Of a stretch of 6,221 nt of DNA, positions 1 to 5,551 are shown one piece after another. Made by a program: the position numbers and the translations under genes. The notes under the pieces are model-generated. The model did no database searches. It saw only the letters and a program-made list of their open reading frames with translations, and was not told the origin of the DNA. Each line of letters opens with the position of its first letter. The stretch's first letter is position 1. The stretch comes from Spirochaetaceae bacterium (lineage in GTDB: Bacteria > Spirochaetota > Spirochaetia > Treponematales > Breznakiellaceae): assembly GCA_031265535.1 (NCBI GenBank), contig JAISCO010000018.1, forward strand, positions 1 through 6,221, given 5' to 3'.

Positions 1-144
1 TAGCCGTAAACTCTGTTAGCCGTAAACTCTGTTAGCCGTAAACTCTGTTAGCCGTAAACTCTGTTAGCCGTAAACTCTGTTAGCCGTAAACTCTGTTAGC
101 CGTAAACTCTGTTAGCCGCAAACTCTGTTAGCCGCAAACTCTGT
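1..144. repeat. 16-bp tandem repeat array, nine full copies, cut by the window edge
   Basis: The unit TAGCCGTAAACTCTGT is repeated head to tail nine times without gaps. Copies 1-7 are identical. Copies 8 and 9, nearest rpoD, carry C instead of T at unit position 7 (TAGCCGC). The array starts at base 1, so it probably continues to the left and the true copy number is unknown. Because 16 is not a multiple of 3 and each unit contains stop triplets, every frame on both strands is closed, so it is not a repeat-protein gene. It lies about 80 bases past the rpoD stop, in the 3' flank of the operon. Near-perfect identity suggests recent expansion by slippage or unequal recombination, making it a likely variable-number locus. 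Function unknown. Confidence 0.97.
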
Positions 145-149
145 TTGCG
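133..149. other. Perfect hairpin at the end of the tandem array
   Basis: CGCAAAC (133-139) and GTTTGCG (143-149) form a perfect 7-bp inverted repeat around the loop TCT. The left arm belongs to the last repeat unit; the right arm is mostly unique flanking sequence. The C in the last two units is needed for the full stem; the T variant of the other copies would mispair. No T-run follows on either strand, so it is not a classical intrinsic terminator. Confidence 0.6.
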
Positions 150-191
150 CACTTGCTTGAATTTTGGAACCGGCTCAATATAAAATGATTT

Positions 192-212
192 CGACAGCAT
201 TATAGGTTGTCG
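192..212 (-). terminator. Weak candidate terminator hairpin after rpoD
   Basis: CGACA (192-196) and TGTCG (208-212) form a 5-bp inverted repeat with an 11-base loop, beginning about 10 bases after the rpoD stop. In the minus-strand transcript it is followed by an AU-rich stretch without a proper U-run. It is the only hairpin between the rpoD stop and the tandem array. It could stabilise or end the operon mRNA, but as an intrinsic terminator it is poor. Confidence 0.2.
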
Positions 213-221
213 TACAGTCTG

Positions 222-2108
222 TTAAAGATCAAGAAAATCTTTAAGCTTTCTGGCACGCCCTGGATGCCGCAGCCTGCGAAGCGCCTTTGCCTCTATCTGC
301 CGAATACGCTCACGGGTAACGTTAAAGTAAAGCCCGACTTCCTCTAGTGTCAATGAATAACCGTCGTCCAAACCAAAACGCATCTTAAGAACTTCCTGCT
401 CACGTTTCGGCAGCGTTGATAATACGCCGAACAGACGCTCCTGAAGCAGCGTAAACGCGGTTTTGCTGGCCGGATTTTCAACATCTTTATCTTCAATAAA
501 ATCTCCTAAAAGCGAATCTTCTTCCTCCCCGATAGGCGTTTCAAGCGATATAGGCTCGCGGGCAACACTTTTAACCGTTTTTACGTGGGCTGCCGTCCAT
601 CCAAGTTTCTCGGCTATTTCGTCATCGGAAGGTTCGCGTCCCAGCGTTTGCAGAAGCTGGCGGGCTTCCCTGCCCACTTTGTTTATCTGTTCTATCATGT
701 GTACCGGCACGCGAATCGTACGCGCCTGATCGGAAATTGAACGTGTTATAGCCTGCCGTATCCACCATGTCGCATAGGTTGAAAACTTAAAACCCTTCTG
801 ATATTCAAATTTTTCAACGGCTTTGATAAGACCTATGTTTCCTTCCTGCACAAGATCAAAAAAATGAAGCCCCCGGTTCGTATACTTTTTAGCGATTGAA
901 ACCACAAGGCGCAGATTCGCCGTTATAAGTTTATCTTTCGCGTCTTTCAGCATCTTGCGCCCATAGTTAATTTCACGCGCCATAAGATTGATGTTATAGC
1001 AGCTTTCTTCAAACTCATCTTCTAACTGTTCAAGCCGTTTTTGCGTCTGTTGAATATGCTGTATCTTTTCTTTTATTTCATCGGAAGACAGCCCCAATTC
1101 CGCTTCAAAACGCTCGCGCTCTTCTTTTATTGTAAGTCCGCGTCCTAACGCGCGCAGCTCTTTCATTGAGACCACTTGAAGCCGTTTTTCTATGCGCTCT
1201 TGTTCTTTACGAAAACGTTTAATTTTTTTCGCGGCTTGTACAAATTTCTCTGAAAAAAAGCTTATTTCATCCGGATGTATCTCGGTAGTTTTTATTGAAC
1301 CCAGCAGTTCTTTTCTTAGTTTTGTTACATCGGCGTCTTCAAAAATATCCGTTCCGCGTATTCCCCGTGATATTAATTTACGCTTTAGTTCGATATATTT
1401 TTTCAAATCGGGTTCTATTAAGCGCAGAATCTCTTTATAAAAATTGTAAAGCCGGCGGCGCTCAGTCATAAATTCAGTTATTTCTTTTTTTGTCTTTTCA
1501 TGTAAGTCTTTCGCTTCTTTTTTTGAAAAAGCTTTCTGGGCTATGCGATGGTATTCAGTAAGGATCATGCCGGAGCGTTTTATGACATCCTTAATTATAT
1601 TGCCGCCTTCCTCCATTTTTCTTGAAAGTTCTTTTTCTTGATCACCGTTAAGAAGATGCACCTTTCCAATTTCTTTTAGGTAAAGGCGTACAGGATCGTC
1701 AATAACGGCTTCTTTATCGGCGGAAGGCCGTAAATTTTTCTTTTCCGAAGCGTTTTTTATAAACGCTTTAAGCACTTCCTCCTCGTCGCCGCTTTCCTCG
1801 CGTTCCAGTTCGATGTTTTTTGCCTCTAACGTAGAAAAAACAAGCTCCATTTTTTCAGCGTTATTTATGATATGTTCAGGAAGGAATTCCTCCATGTCAT
1901 CGTGCGTTATGCGGTTGTTTTTTATTTTAGCGTATTCTATGAGTTTTTCCAGCGACGGATCCGGCCGGCCTTCGTCTTCAATATTGTCGCCGCCGTCAAT
2001 GCCGGCGGCGTTTATATCCGAATTTACGCTTTTCAACGCCGAGGATGCCTCATCATCAATATAGACACCCTCTTCTTTGACAGGATCAATTTGTACTTCT
2101 TCTACCAT
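222..2108 (-). CDS. rpoD: RNA polymerase primary sigma factor RpoD (sigma-70)
   Basis: This is the housekeeping sigma factor, which directs core RNA polymerase to -10/-35 promoters and helps melt DNA. The 628-residue protein, close to the 613 of E. coli RpoD, shows the full group 1 layout: an acidic N-terminus, region 1.1 at about 52-105, region 1.2 at about 137-168 (DDPVRLYLKEIGKV), a charged, helix-rich non-conserved region at about 169-385, region 2 at about 393-465 including FKFSTYATWWIRQAI for -10 recognition, region 3 at about 478-550, and region 4 at about 560-620 with the -35-binding helix-turn-helix VTRERIRQIEAKALRRLR. Region 1.1 and the full length argue against an alternative sigma factor. 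The ATG overlaps the dnaG stop by 7 bases (ATGGTAG on the minus strand) and has a good ribosome-binding site 7 bases upstream, so it is probably coupled to dnaG translation. It is the last gene of the operon. Confidence 0.98.
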   Translation of the reverse strand: MVEEVQIDPVKEEGVYIDDEASSALKSVNSDINAAGIDGGDNIEDEGRPDPSLEKLIEYAKIKNNRITHDDMEEFLPEHIINNAEKMELVFSTLEAKNIELEREESGDEEEVLKAFIKNASEKKNLRPSADKEAVIDDPVRLYLKEIGKVHLLNGDQEKELSRKMEEGGNIIKDVIKRSGMILTEYHRIAQKAFSKKEAKDLHEKTKKEITEFMTERRRLYNFYKEILRLIEPDLKKYIELKRKLISRGIRGTDIFEDADVTKLRKELLGSIKTTEIHPDEISFFSEKFVQAAKKIKRFRKEQERIEKRLQVVSMKELRALGRGLTIKEERERFEAELGLSSDEIKEKIQHIQQTQKRLEQLEDEFEESCYNINLMAREINYGRKMLKDAKDKLITANLRLVVSIAKKYTNRGLHFFDLVQEGNIGLIKAVEKFEYQKGFKFSTYATWWIRQAITRSISDQARTIRVPVHMIEQINKVGREARQLLQTLGREPSDDEIAEKLGWTAAHVKTVKSVAREPISLETPIGEEEDSLLGDFIEDKDVENPASKTAFTLLQERLFGVLSTLPKREQEVLKMRFGLDDGYSLTLEEVGLYFNVTRERIRQIEAKALRRLRHPGRARKLKDFLDL

Positions 2109-3916
2109 TTATTAACCCCTTTTAAGCTTTGTAGTTCAGCGTCAATGAACATTTTTTCGTGGATCAAGTCATCCACAGACAAACCGTCGTTTTTGGCAGC
2201 GCGCATCTTCAAGACAATATCGTCCCGCTTGCGAGTCAAACACTCCTCCTTAACCCTTCTTATGCTATCGGCAACTATACATTCAGGCTTTTCAGAGAAT
2301 TCCCGCGTCGCGGCCTTTTCCGCAACGAATTGCTTAAGCTCTCCGGTCTCCAGCCCATTCAAGATAGCCTCAAAATTCAGATTCCCCGCGCGGCTGCACT
2401 CTTCAAGCGCTATATAAAGCTCTTTGGCGTAAGAGTCCGTAAACTCCTCAATCGGAATCGCGGAACGCAGTTTAGCAAACAGCGAAGGGTTTGTGCCGCA
2501 ATTCACAGCCACTGCGTTTAGCAAATAAATTTCATCATTCATGCGTATGGAGCGCTTTACAGGCGCTTCTGTATTTTTGTGTATAGTAACAGTCCCGCCG
2601 CTATGCCAAACTTTATAATCATTCAATATCGGCCGAATCCCTGTTTCAAGAGCTTCCGCTATCTGCCTAAAGTAAGACTCCCGCTCAACTTCAGAATCAA
2701 TAAGGTCTAAAAATGGGAACAAAGAGGCTACAGCTCTTGCTTTCCCCATGGAATCTGAGTTGCCTGATGAACGCCTGCTTTCGGCTAACAAGTACTCAAA
2801 GTCAATTATACCATGCTTTACAAATTGTTGCAAGTACCCCGCCCCTTTTTCTTTCAAAATGTCCGCCGGATCTTTGAATTCAGCAACGCTTTCAGGCGCG
2901 CCTTCGGGCCTTATCACAAAGGCGGGTATGGACGCGCTCCGGCAGGTAAGAATCCCCTTTGCCGCCGCCGTCTGTCCTGCCGTGTCGTTGTCAAACAGCA
3001 GCTTTATCCTGTCCGCCCAGCGCCCTAAAAGTTTGGCCTGTTCAACAGTGAACGCGGTACCCAGCGGGGCTACGGAATTGCAAACACCCGCCTGGTGCAG
3101 CGCGATTACGTCCATGTAGCCTTCCGCGATTATCACTTCCTTTGAGCTTTTTATCTCATTTATTGCTAAATCTATCGCAAACAATGTTTCCCTCTTTTTA
3201 TAAATTAACGATTCCGCCGAATTAATGTATTTGGGACCATCGCTGTTCAAGATTCTGCCGCCGAACGCCACTATTTGCCCCTGTCTGCCGGCTATCGGGA
3301 ATATTAGACGGTCTGAAAAGAAGGCTCTGCGGGGATTCGCTTTTGTAAAAAGACCGCTTTCGTCTAAAAAAGGCTCGGAGTAACCTTTGTTAATCAAAAA
3401 TTGACGCAGCCAGAACGGATCGGCGGGCGCGTAACCTAATCTAAAACGCTGTATAAACTCGTCTGTAATACCGCGTCCCCTGACATAACGCAAGGCCGCC
3501 TTGGCTTCCGGCGTTTCCATTAAAATATAACTGAAACTCCCGGCGACACGGTGGTACAGGGTGCTAAGGTCGTCCTTTTTTTTGTCAAGCTCGCCGGTAT
3601 TAACAATGCCGCCTGTGTTTTCCCGCATCACCGGTACGCCGAAACGTTTTGCTAAAATTTCCACCGCTTCGGGAAAGCTAAGTTTGTCCATTTCCATTAC
3701 AAAGTTGACGATGCCGCCCCCTTCGTGGCAGCCAAAGCAGTAGTATGTTTTGCGCTCAGGGTCGACTGTAAACGAGGGTGTTTTTTCGCTGTGAAACGGG
3801 CAGCGCCCCCACCAGCGGCCGCTTTTTTTTTCGAGTTTGACATAATCGCCTACGACGGCGACAGCGTCAAGGCGGTTGTTGAGTTCGTTTATCGTTTCCG
3901 CGGATATGCGCCCCAT
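2102..3916 (-). CDS. dnaG: DNA primase DnaG
   Basis: DnaG makes the short RNA primers that start lagging-strand synthesis, working with the replicative helicase DnaB at the fork. The 604-residue protein is normal for the family. Residues 36-66 form the CHC2 zinc finger, with ligands C39, H42, C60 and C63. The catalytic core spans about 120-370: RLIFPI (203-208) and AFGGRI with PKYINS (217-233) in the N-terminal part, then the TOPRIM fold with the catalytic glutamate in IIAEGYMDV (E265), the acidic pair in LLFDNDTAG (D309, D311) and KDPADIL (348-354). The C-terminal ~150 residues are weakly conserved, as expected for the helicase-binding domain. The start, ATG at 3916, lies one base past the mltG stop, with AGGA ten bases upstream. 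The end overlaps the start of rpoD. All key motifs are intact. Confidence 0.98.
   Translation of the reverse strand: MGRISAETINELNNRLDAVAVVGDYVKLEKKSGRWWGRCPFHSEKTPSFTVDPERKTYYCFGCHEGGGIVNFVMEMDKLSFPEAVEILAKRFGVPVMRENTGGIVNTGELDKKKDDLSTLYHRVAGSFSYILMETPEAKAALRYVRGRGITDEFIQRFRLGYAPADPFWLRQFLINKGYSEPFLDESGLFTKANPRRAFFSDRLIFPIAGRQGQIVAFGGRILNSDGPKYINSAESLIYKKRETLFAIDLAINEIKSSKEVIIAEGYMDVIALHQAGVCNSVAPLGTAFTVEQAKLLGRWADRIKLLFDNDTAGQTAAAKGILTCRSASIPAFVIRPEGAPESVAEFKDPADILKEKGAGYLQQFVKHGIIDFEYLLAESRRSSGNSDSMGKARAVASLFPFLDLIDSEVERESYFRQIAEALETGIRPILNDYKVWHSGGTVTIHKNTEAPVKRSIRMNDEIYLLNAVAVNCGTNPSLFAKLRSAIPIEEFTDSYAKELYIALEECSRAGNLNFEAILNGLETGELKQFVAEKAATREFSEKPECIVADSIRRVKEECLTRKRDDIVLKMRAAKNDGLSVDDLIHEKMFIDAELQSLKGVNKW
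2116..2121 (-). promoter_or_regulatory. Ribosome-binding site of rpoD, inside the 3' end of dnaG
   Basis: The minus strand reads AAGGGG, then seven bases, then the rpoD ATG. This is a good Shine-Dalgarno match at normal spacing. It lies within the last codons of dnaG, so ribosomes ending dnaG can re-initiate on rpoD. It supports ATG at 2108 as the true start. Confidence 0.7.
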
Positions 3917-3917
3917 C

Positions 3918-4976
3918 CTAACGGTTTCCTTTTACTAAAAGTTCGCCCGCCGAAATATGTTCATCGAAGTTTTTTGAAAAATAATGACGCCCCGAGTCTG
4001 GATCCACAACGCGGAAAAATAGAAAATCATTGTTTCCGGGAGCAAAGGCGGCTTTTAGAGCCGCCGCGCCGGGCGCGGCTATGGGTCCAGGCGGCAAACC
4101 GGCATGTATATATGTATTGTACGGGTTTTGAATCTGAATATCACGGTTAAAAAGCCGGTACGGGTGTGGTTTTTGTTGAATTTCAGTTATTATGTACTCG
4201 ACAGTCGCGCAGGATTCAAGCCGCATCCCGCGTTCCAGCCGGTTTTGAAACACGCCGGCAATCGTGAAGGTCTCGTCCTCCACTCGATACTCCCGCTCGA
4301 TAATCGAAGCGAGCGTTATTTTTTTATACAATTCGGCGGGCGTAAACGCATTTGCGTCTATGCCCAACTCGTCCAGACGGCTGAAAAATGTGTCCGCCAT
4401 TTTGCGTACCACAAGTTCCGCCGGATACCGTGCCTGAAACAGGTAGGTATCGGGGTAGAGGCAGCCTTCCATTGTTTTACCCGGTATATGGTATTCATCA
4501 AGCAGGTCTCTGTCTTCCGCCGCTTGCAAAAAATCCGCGGCTGAGCAGATTCCCGCTTCTTCCAGGATTCCGGCGGTTTTTCGCAGTGTCGCGCCTTCCG
4601 GCACGGTAACGCGGAATAACTGCTGCCTGCCGCTCCGCAAAATCTTATGAAGCTCAAGCTGTGTCACCGGAACTTCGATCTGATAAACGCCTGTTTTGAT
4701 GTATTCACGCTCGATTCGTGAAAGCATACTCCAAAATAAGGCGCTTTTTATCACGCCGGCCTCGAACAGTCTCCTGCCTGCCGCAACGGAGCTTTCTCCC
4801 GCATATATTTCGATTACCGCGCTGTTGTTGTCCGTTATGCTGATACCTTCCACATTGTCCGGCACGCGTGAAGGCGCGGCGTTAAGATTTATAATCAGCC
4901 CCGCCGCCAGCGCCGCCAGCAAAAAAACGCCCCCAAAAACCGAGGCCGCAACCGTAAATACATCACGCCGCTTCAT
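3918..4976 (-). CDS. mltG: Endolytic murein transglycosylase MltG (YceG family)
   Basis: MltG is an inner-membrane lytic transglycosylase that cuts nascent peptidoglycan strands and is thought to set glycan chain length. I start it at ATG 4976, giving 352 residues (E. coli has about 340), because this yields the expected topology: basic MKRRD, one membrane helix at about 6-30, then a periplasmic domain. A GTG at 5021 in the same frame would add 15 residues ahead of the basic motif and lies inside a hairpin repeat, so I reject it. Family motifs are EGCLYPDTYLF (170-180), LASIIEREY (223-231) with the presumed catalytic glutamate E227, VFQNRLERGMRLES (242-255), NPYNTYIHAGLPPGPIAAPG (284-303), and a C-terminal stretch (VVDPDSGRHYFS) ending near the conserved EH. 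No lipobox is seen, so it is a membrane-anchored protein rather than a lipoprotein. First gene of the operon, one base from dnaG. Confidence 0.95.
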   Translation of the reverse strand: MKRRDVFTVAASVFGGVFLLAALAAGLIINLNAAPSRVPDNVEGISITDNNSAVIEIYAGESSVAAGRRLFEAGVIKSALFWSMLSRIEREYIKTGVYQIEVPVTQLELHKILRSGRQQLFRVTVPEGATLRKTAGILEEAGICSAADFLQAAEDRDLLDEYHIPGKTMEGCLYPDTYLFQARYPAELVVRKMADTFFSRLDELGIDANAFTPAELYKKITLASIIEREYRVEDETFTIAGVFQNRLERGMRLESCATVEYIITEIQQKPHPYRLFNRDIQIQNPYNTYIHAGLPPGPIAAPGAAALKAAFAPGNNDFLFFRVVDPDSGRHYFSKNFDEHISAGELLVKGNR

Positions 4977-4984
4977 GCTATTAC

Positions 4985-4990
4985 AGTATA
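4985..4990 (-). promoter_or_regulatory. Candidate -10 element for the mltG-dnaG-rpoD operon
   Basis: TATACT on the minus strand matches the TATAAT consensus at five of six positions. No convincing -35 hexamer is visible; the upstream sequence is only T-rich. With usual spacing, transcription would begin around 4976-4979, at or within a few bases of the mltG ATG. No Shine-Dalgarno sequence precedes that ATG, which fits a leaderless or nearly leaderless message. A promoter further upstream in the repeat-rich spacer remains possible. Confidence 0.35.
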
Positions 4991-5015
4991 CGCAAAAAAT
5001 CTTAATAAAAACCCC

Positions 5016-5029
5016 ACCCACCAGTGGGT
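5016..5029. repeat. Hairpin repeat copy A
   Basis: ACCCAC and GTGGGT flank the two-base centre CA, giving a 6-bp palindrome (in practice about 5 bp with a 4-base loop). The core with its 3' flank, CCCACCAGTGGGTTTCA (5017-5033), recurs as copy B at 5370-5386. On the minus strand it is followed by GGGG and five T, so it might act weakly as a terminator just before the mltG promoter. Confidence 0.7.
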
Positions 5030-5036
5030 TTCACAT

Positions 5037-5053
5037 ACGCTCCGCGTTAGCGT
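5037..5053. repeat. Small hairpin upstream of mltG
   Basis: ACGCT (5037-5041) and AGCGT (5049-5053) form a perfect 5-bp inverted repeat around a 7-base loop. It is the second of four consecutive hairpins in the 100 bases upstream of mltG. On its own it is too short to be significant; its place in the series is the reason to list it. Confidence 0.4.
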
Positions 5054-5057
5054 CTTG

Positions 5058-5077
5058 CCGCCGCTCGTTGGCGGCGG
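5058..5077. repeat. GC-rich hairpin upstream of mltG
   Basis: CCGCCGC (5058-5064) and GCGGCGG (5071-5077) form a perfect 7-bp, all-GC stem with a 6-base loop. No T-run follows on either strand, so it is not a standard terminator. Its form is typical of REP-like palindromes. Confidence 0.65.
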
Positions 5078-5087
5078 AGATGCGTTC

Positions 5088-5112
5088 ACTTTGACAGCGG
5101 CGCGTTCAAAGT
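5088..5112. repeat. 7-bp inverted repeat upstream of mltG
   Basis: ACTTTGA (5088-5094) and TCAAAGT (5106-5112) are perfect inverted repeats with an 11-base spacer. Read on the plus strand the right arm runs into TTTT, so it could be a weak plus-strand terminator, although no plus-strand gene leads into it. It could equally be a protein-binding dyad. Confidence 0.5.
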
Positions 5113-5120
5113 TTTGCTTT

Positions 5121-5162
5121 TAATCCGATAATTCGTGTTAATTCGCGTAATTTGTGGCTAAT
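5121..5162. repeat. Degenerate AAT-phased intergenic repeat
   Basis: The units TAATCCGAT, AATTCGTGTT, AATTCGCGT and AATTTGTGGCT follow each other, ending in AAT. AAT recurs at intervals of 8 to 11 bases, close to one helical turn. I remember similar AATTCGTGTTAATTCGTG-type stretches in intergenic DNA of several bacterial phyla; their role is unknown to me. Confidence 0.55.
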
Positions 5163-5164
5163 CT

Positions 5165-5178
5165 TCCTGAATTCAGGA
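5165..5178. repeat. Perfect 14-bp palindrome
   Basis: TCCTGAATTCAGGA is identical to its reverse complement. It lies next to the AAT-phased repeat and the left arm of the following inverted repeat. It could be a dimeric regulator's site or part of a larger repeated element; no gene starts next to it. Confidence 0.6.
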
Positions 5179-5179
5179 G

Positions 5180-5233
5180 GGGGGCGCTGTTTCCCCGCAT
5201 CATCGCAAACCGTTACCTCATAGTCGCGCCCCC
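5180..5233. repeat. 8-bp GC-only inverted repeat enclosing 38 bases
   Basis: GGGGGCGC (5180-5187) and GCGCCCCC (5226-5233) are perfect inverted complements. The enclosed 38 bases are not obviously self-complementary. The arrangement could be a stem with a large loop in RNA or the termini of a very small inserted element. No direct target-site duplication was seen flanking it. Confidence 0.45.
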
Positions 5234-5244
5234 GCCCAAAACGG

Positions 5245-5264
5245 CACGCGAACTAGTGAGCGTG
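5245..5264. repeat. Imperfect 20-bp dyad
   Basis: CACGC and GCGTG bracket a central ACTAGT palindrome, with GA on each side giving tandem G-A mismatches if folded. The symmetry is clear but the role is not; a protein-binding site or a structured part of a repeat element are both possible. Confidence 0.4.
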
Positions 5265-5336
5265 TACTTGGGTAAGGCAGCATGGCGTAGGCCTCGAAAA
5301 ATTACTGTTGCCTAAATATTTAAAGGCCCCTGTCTA

Positions 5337-5376
5337 CAGCCCGCCACGGCGGTCTTCCGCCACCCCCAGCCCGCCA
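5337..5376. repeat. Direct repeat CAGCCCGCCA, two copies, with an enclosed hairpin
   Basis: CAGCCCGCCA occurs at 5337-5346 and again at 5367-5376, exactly 30 bases apart. Between them GGCGG (5348-5352) and CCGCC (5357-5361) form a perfect 5-bp hairpin with loop TCTT. The first direct repeat contains another CCGCC that could compete for the same GGCGG arm. Confidence 0.6.
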
Positions 5377-5386
5377 GCGGGTTTCA
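5370..5386. repeat. Hairpin repeat copy B
   Basis: CCCGCCAGCGGGTTTCA matches copy A (5017-5033) at 15 of 17 positions. The two differences, A to G and T to C, face each other in the stem, so an A-T pair is replaced by a G-C pair and the hairpin is kept. Both copies have the same orientation and the same TTTCA flank. Confidence 0.7.
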
Positions 5387-5442
5387 ATGCCTAATCCAGC
5401 AATTCCGATTTCAAAACGAAAATAAGCGCCAACTTTTACCTG

Positions 5443-5524
5443 TTCCTTCTCCCTTTTACTTTTTCCCTCTTCCTTTTTATTTGATCCCCCCCCCCCCCCA
5501 CCTCTTCTTTCTCTTTCCTTCTTC
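5443..5524. repeat. Pyrimidine-rich tract with a 14-base C run
   Basis: Only 5 of these 82 plus-strand bases are purines (5458, 5479, 5483, 5484, 5500). The tract includes 14 consecutive C at 5486-5499, which is G14 in the minus-strand transcript. It begins about 60 bases after the kinase stop codon. Such a mirror-like purine/pyrimidine tract can form triplex DNA, and a homopolymer of this length is expected to vary by slippage. It is about 500 bases from the mltG start, too far for direct promoter-spacing control of mltG. Confidence 0.85.
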
Positions 5525-5551
5525 GACTTTTTTGACTTATTCGACTTGGCG
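5525..5551. repeat. Three copies of a 9-bp repeat beginning GACTT
   Basis: GACTTTTTT, GACTTATTC and GACTTGGCG follow each other at an exact 9-base period. On the minus strand the period is in phase with a start-less open frame, giving a lysine-serine pattern. It lies between the kinase stop and the C run and may be low-complexity slippage sequence. Confidence 0.5.

Noticed and set aside
1..144. CRISPR array
   Set aside because: The units are contiguous 16-mers without unique spacers, so it is a simple tandem repeat.
1872..2417. 181-codon plus-strand open frame across the dnaG/rpoD junction
   Set aside because: It lies antisense to two well-supported genes that cover it completely, shows no recognisable domain and has no visible ribosome-binding context. 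It is a shadow of their codon use.
3725..4150. 141-codon plus-strand open frame over the dnaG start and mltG end
   Set aside because: It is antisense to the conserved zinc finger of DnaG and the MltG C-terminus. Its translation has no family resemblance.
4358..4657. 99-codon minus-strand open frame in another frame within mltG
   Set aside because: It is fully inside mltG, where the correct frame carries the conserved family motifs.
4977..5021. N-terminal extension of MltG by 15 residues from GTG 5021
   Set aside because: The extension lies in a hairpin repeat, lacks a ribosome-binding site and would put hydrophobic residues and cysteines before the basic MKRR that should precede the membrane helix.
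5180..5340. Known riboswitch or housekeeping ncRNA (c-di-GMP, cobalamin, SAM, SRP, RNase P, tmRNA)
   Set aside because: I compared by eye with the conserved core motifs of these classes and found none on either strand.
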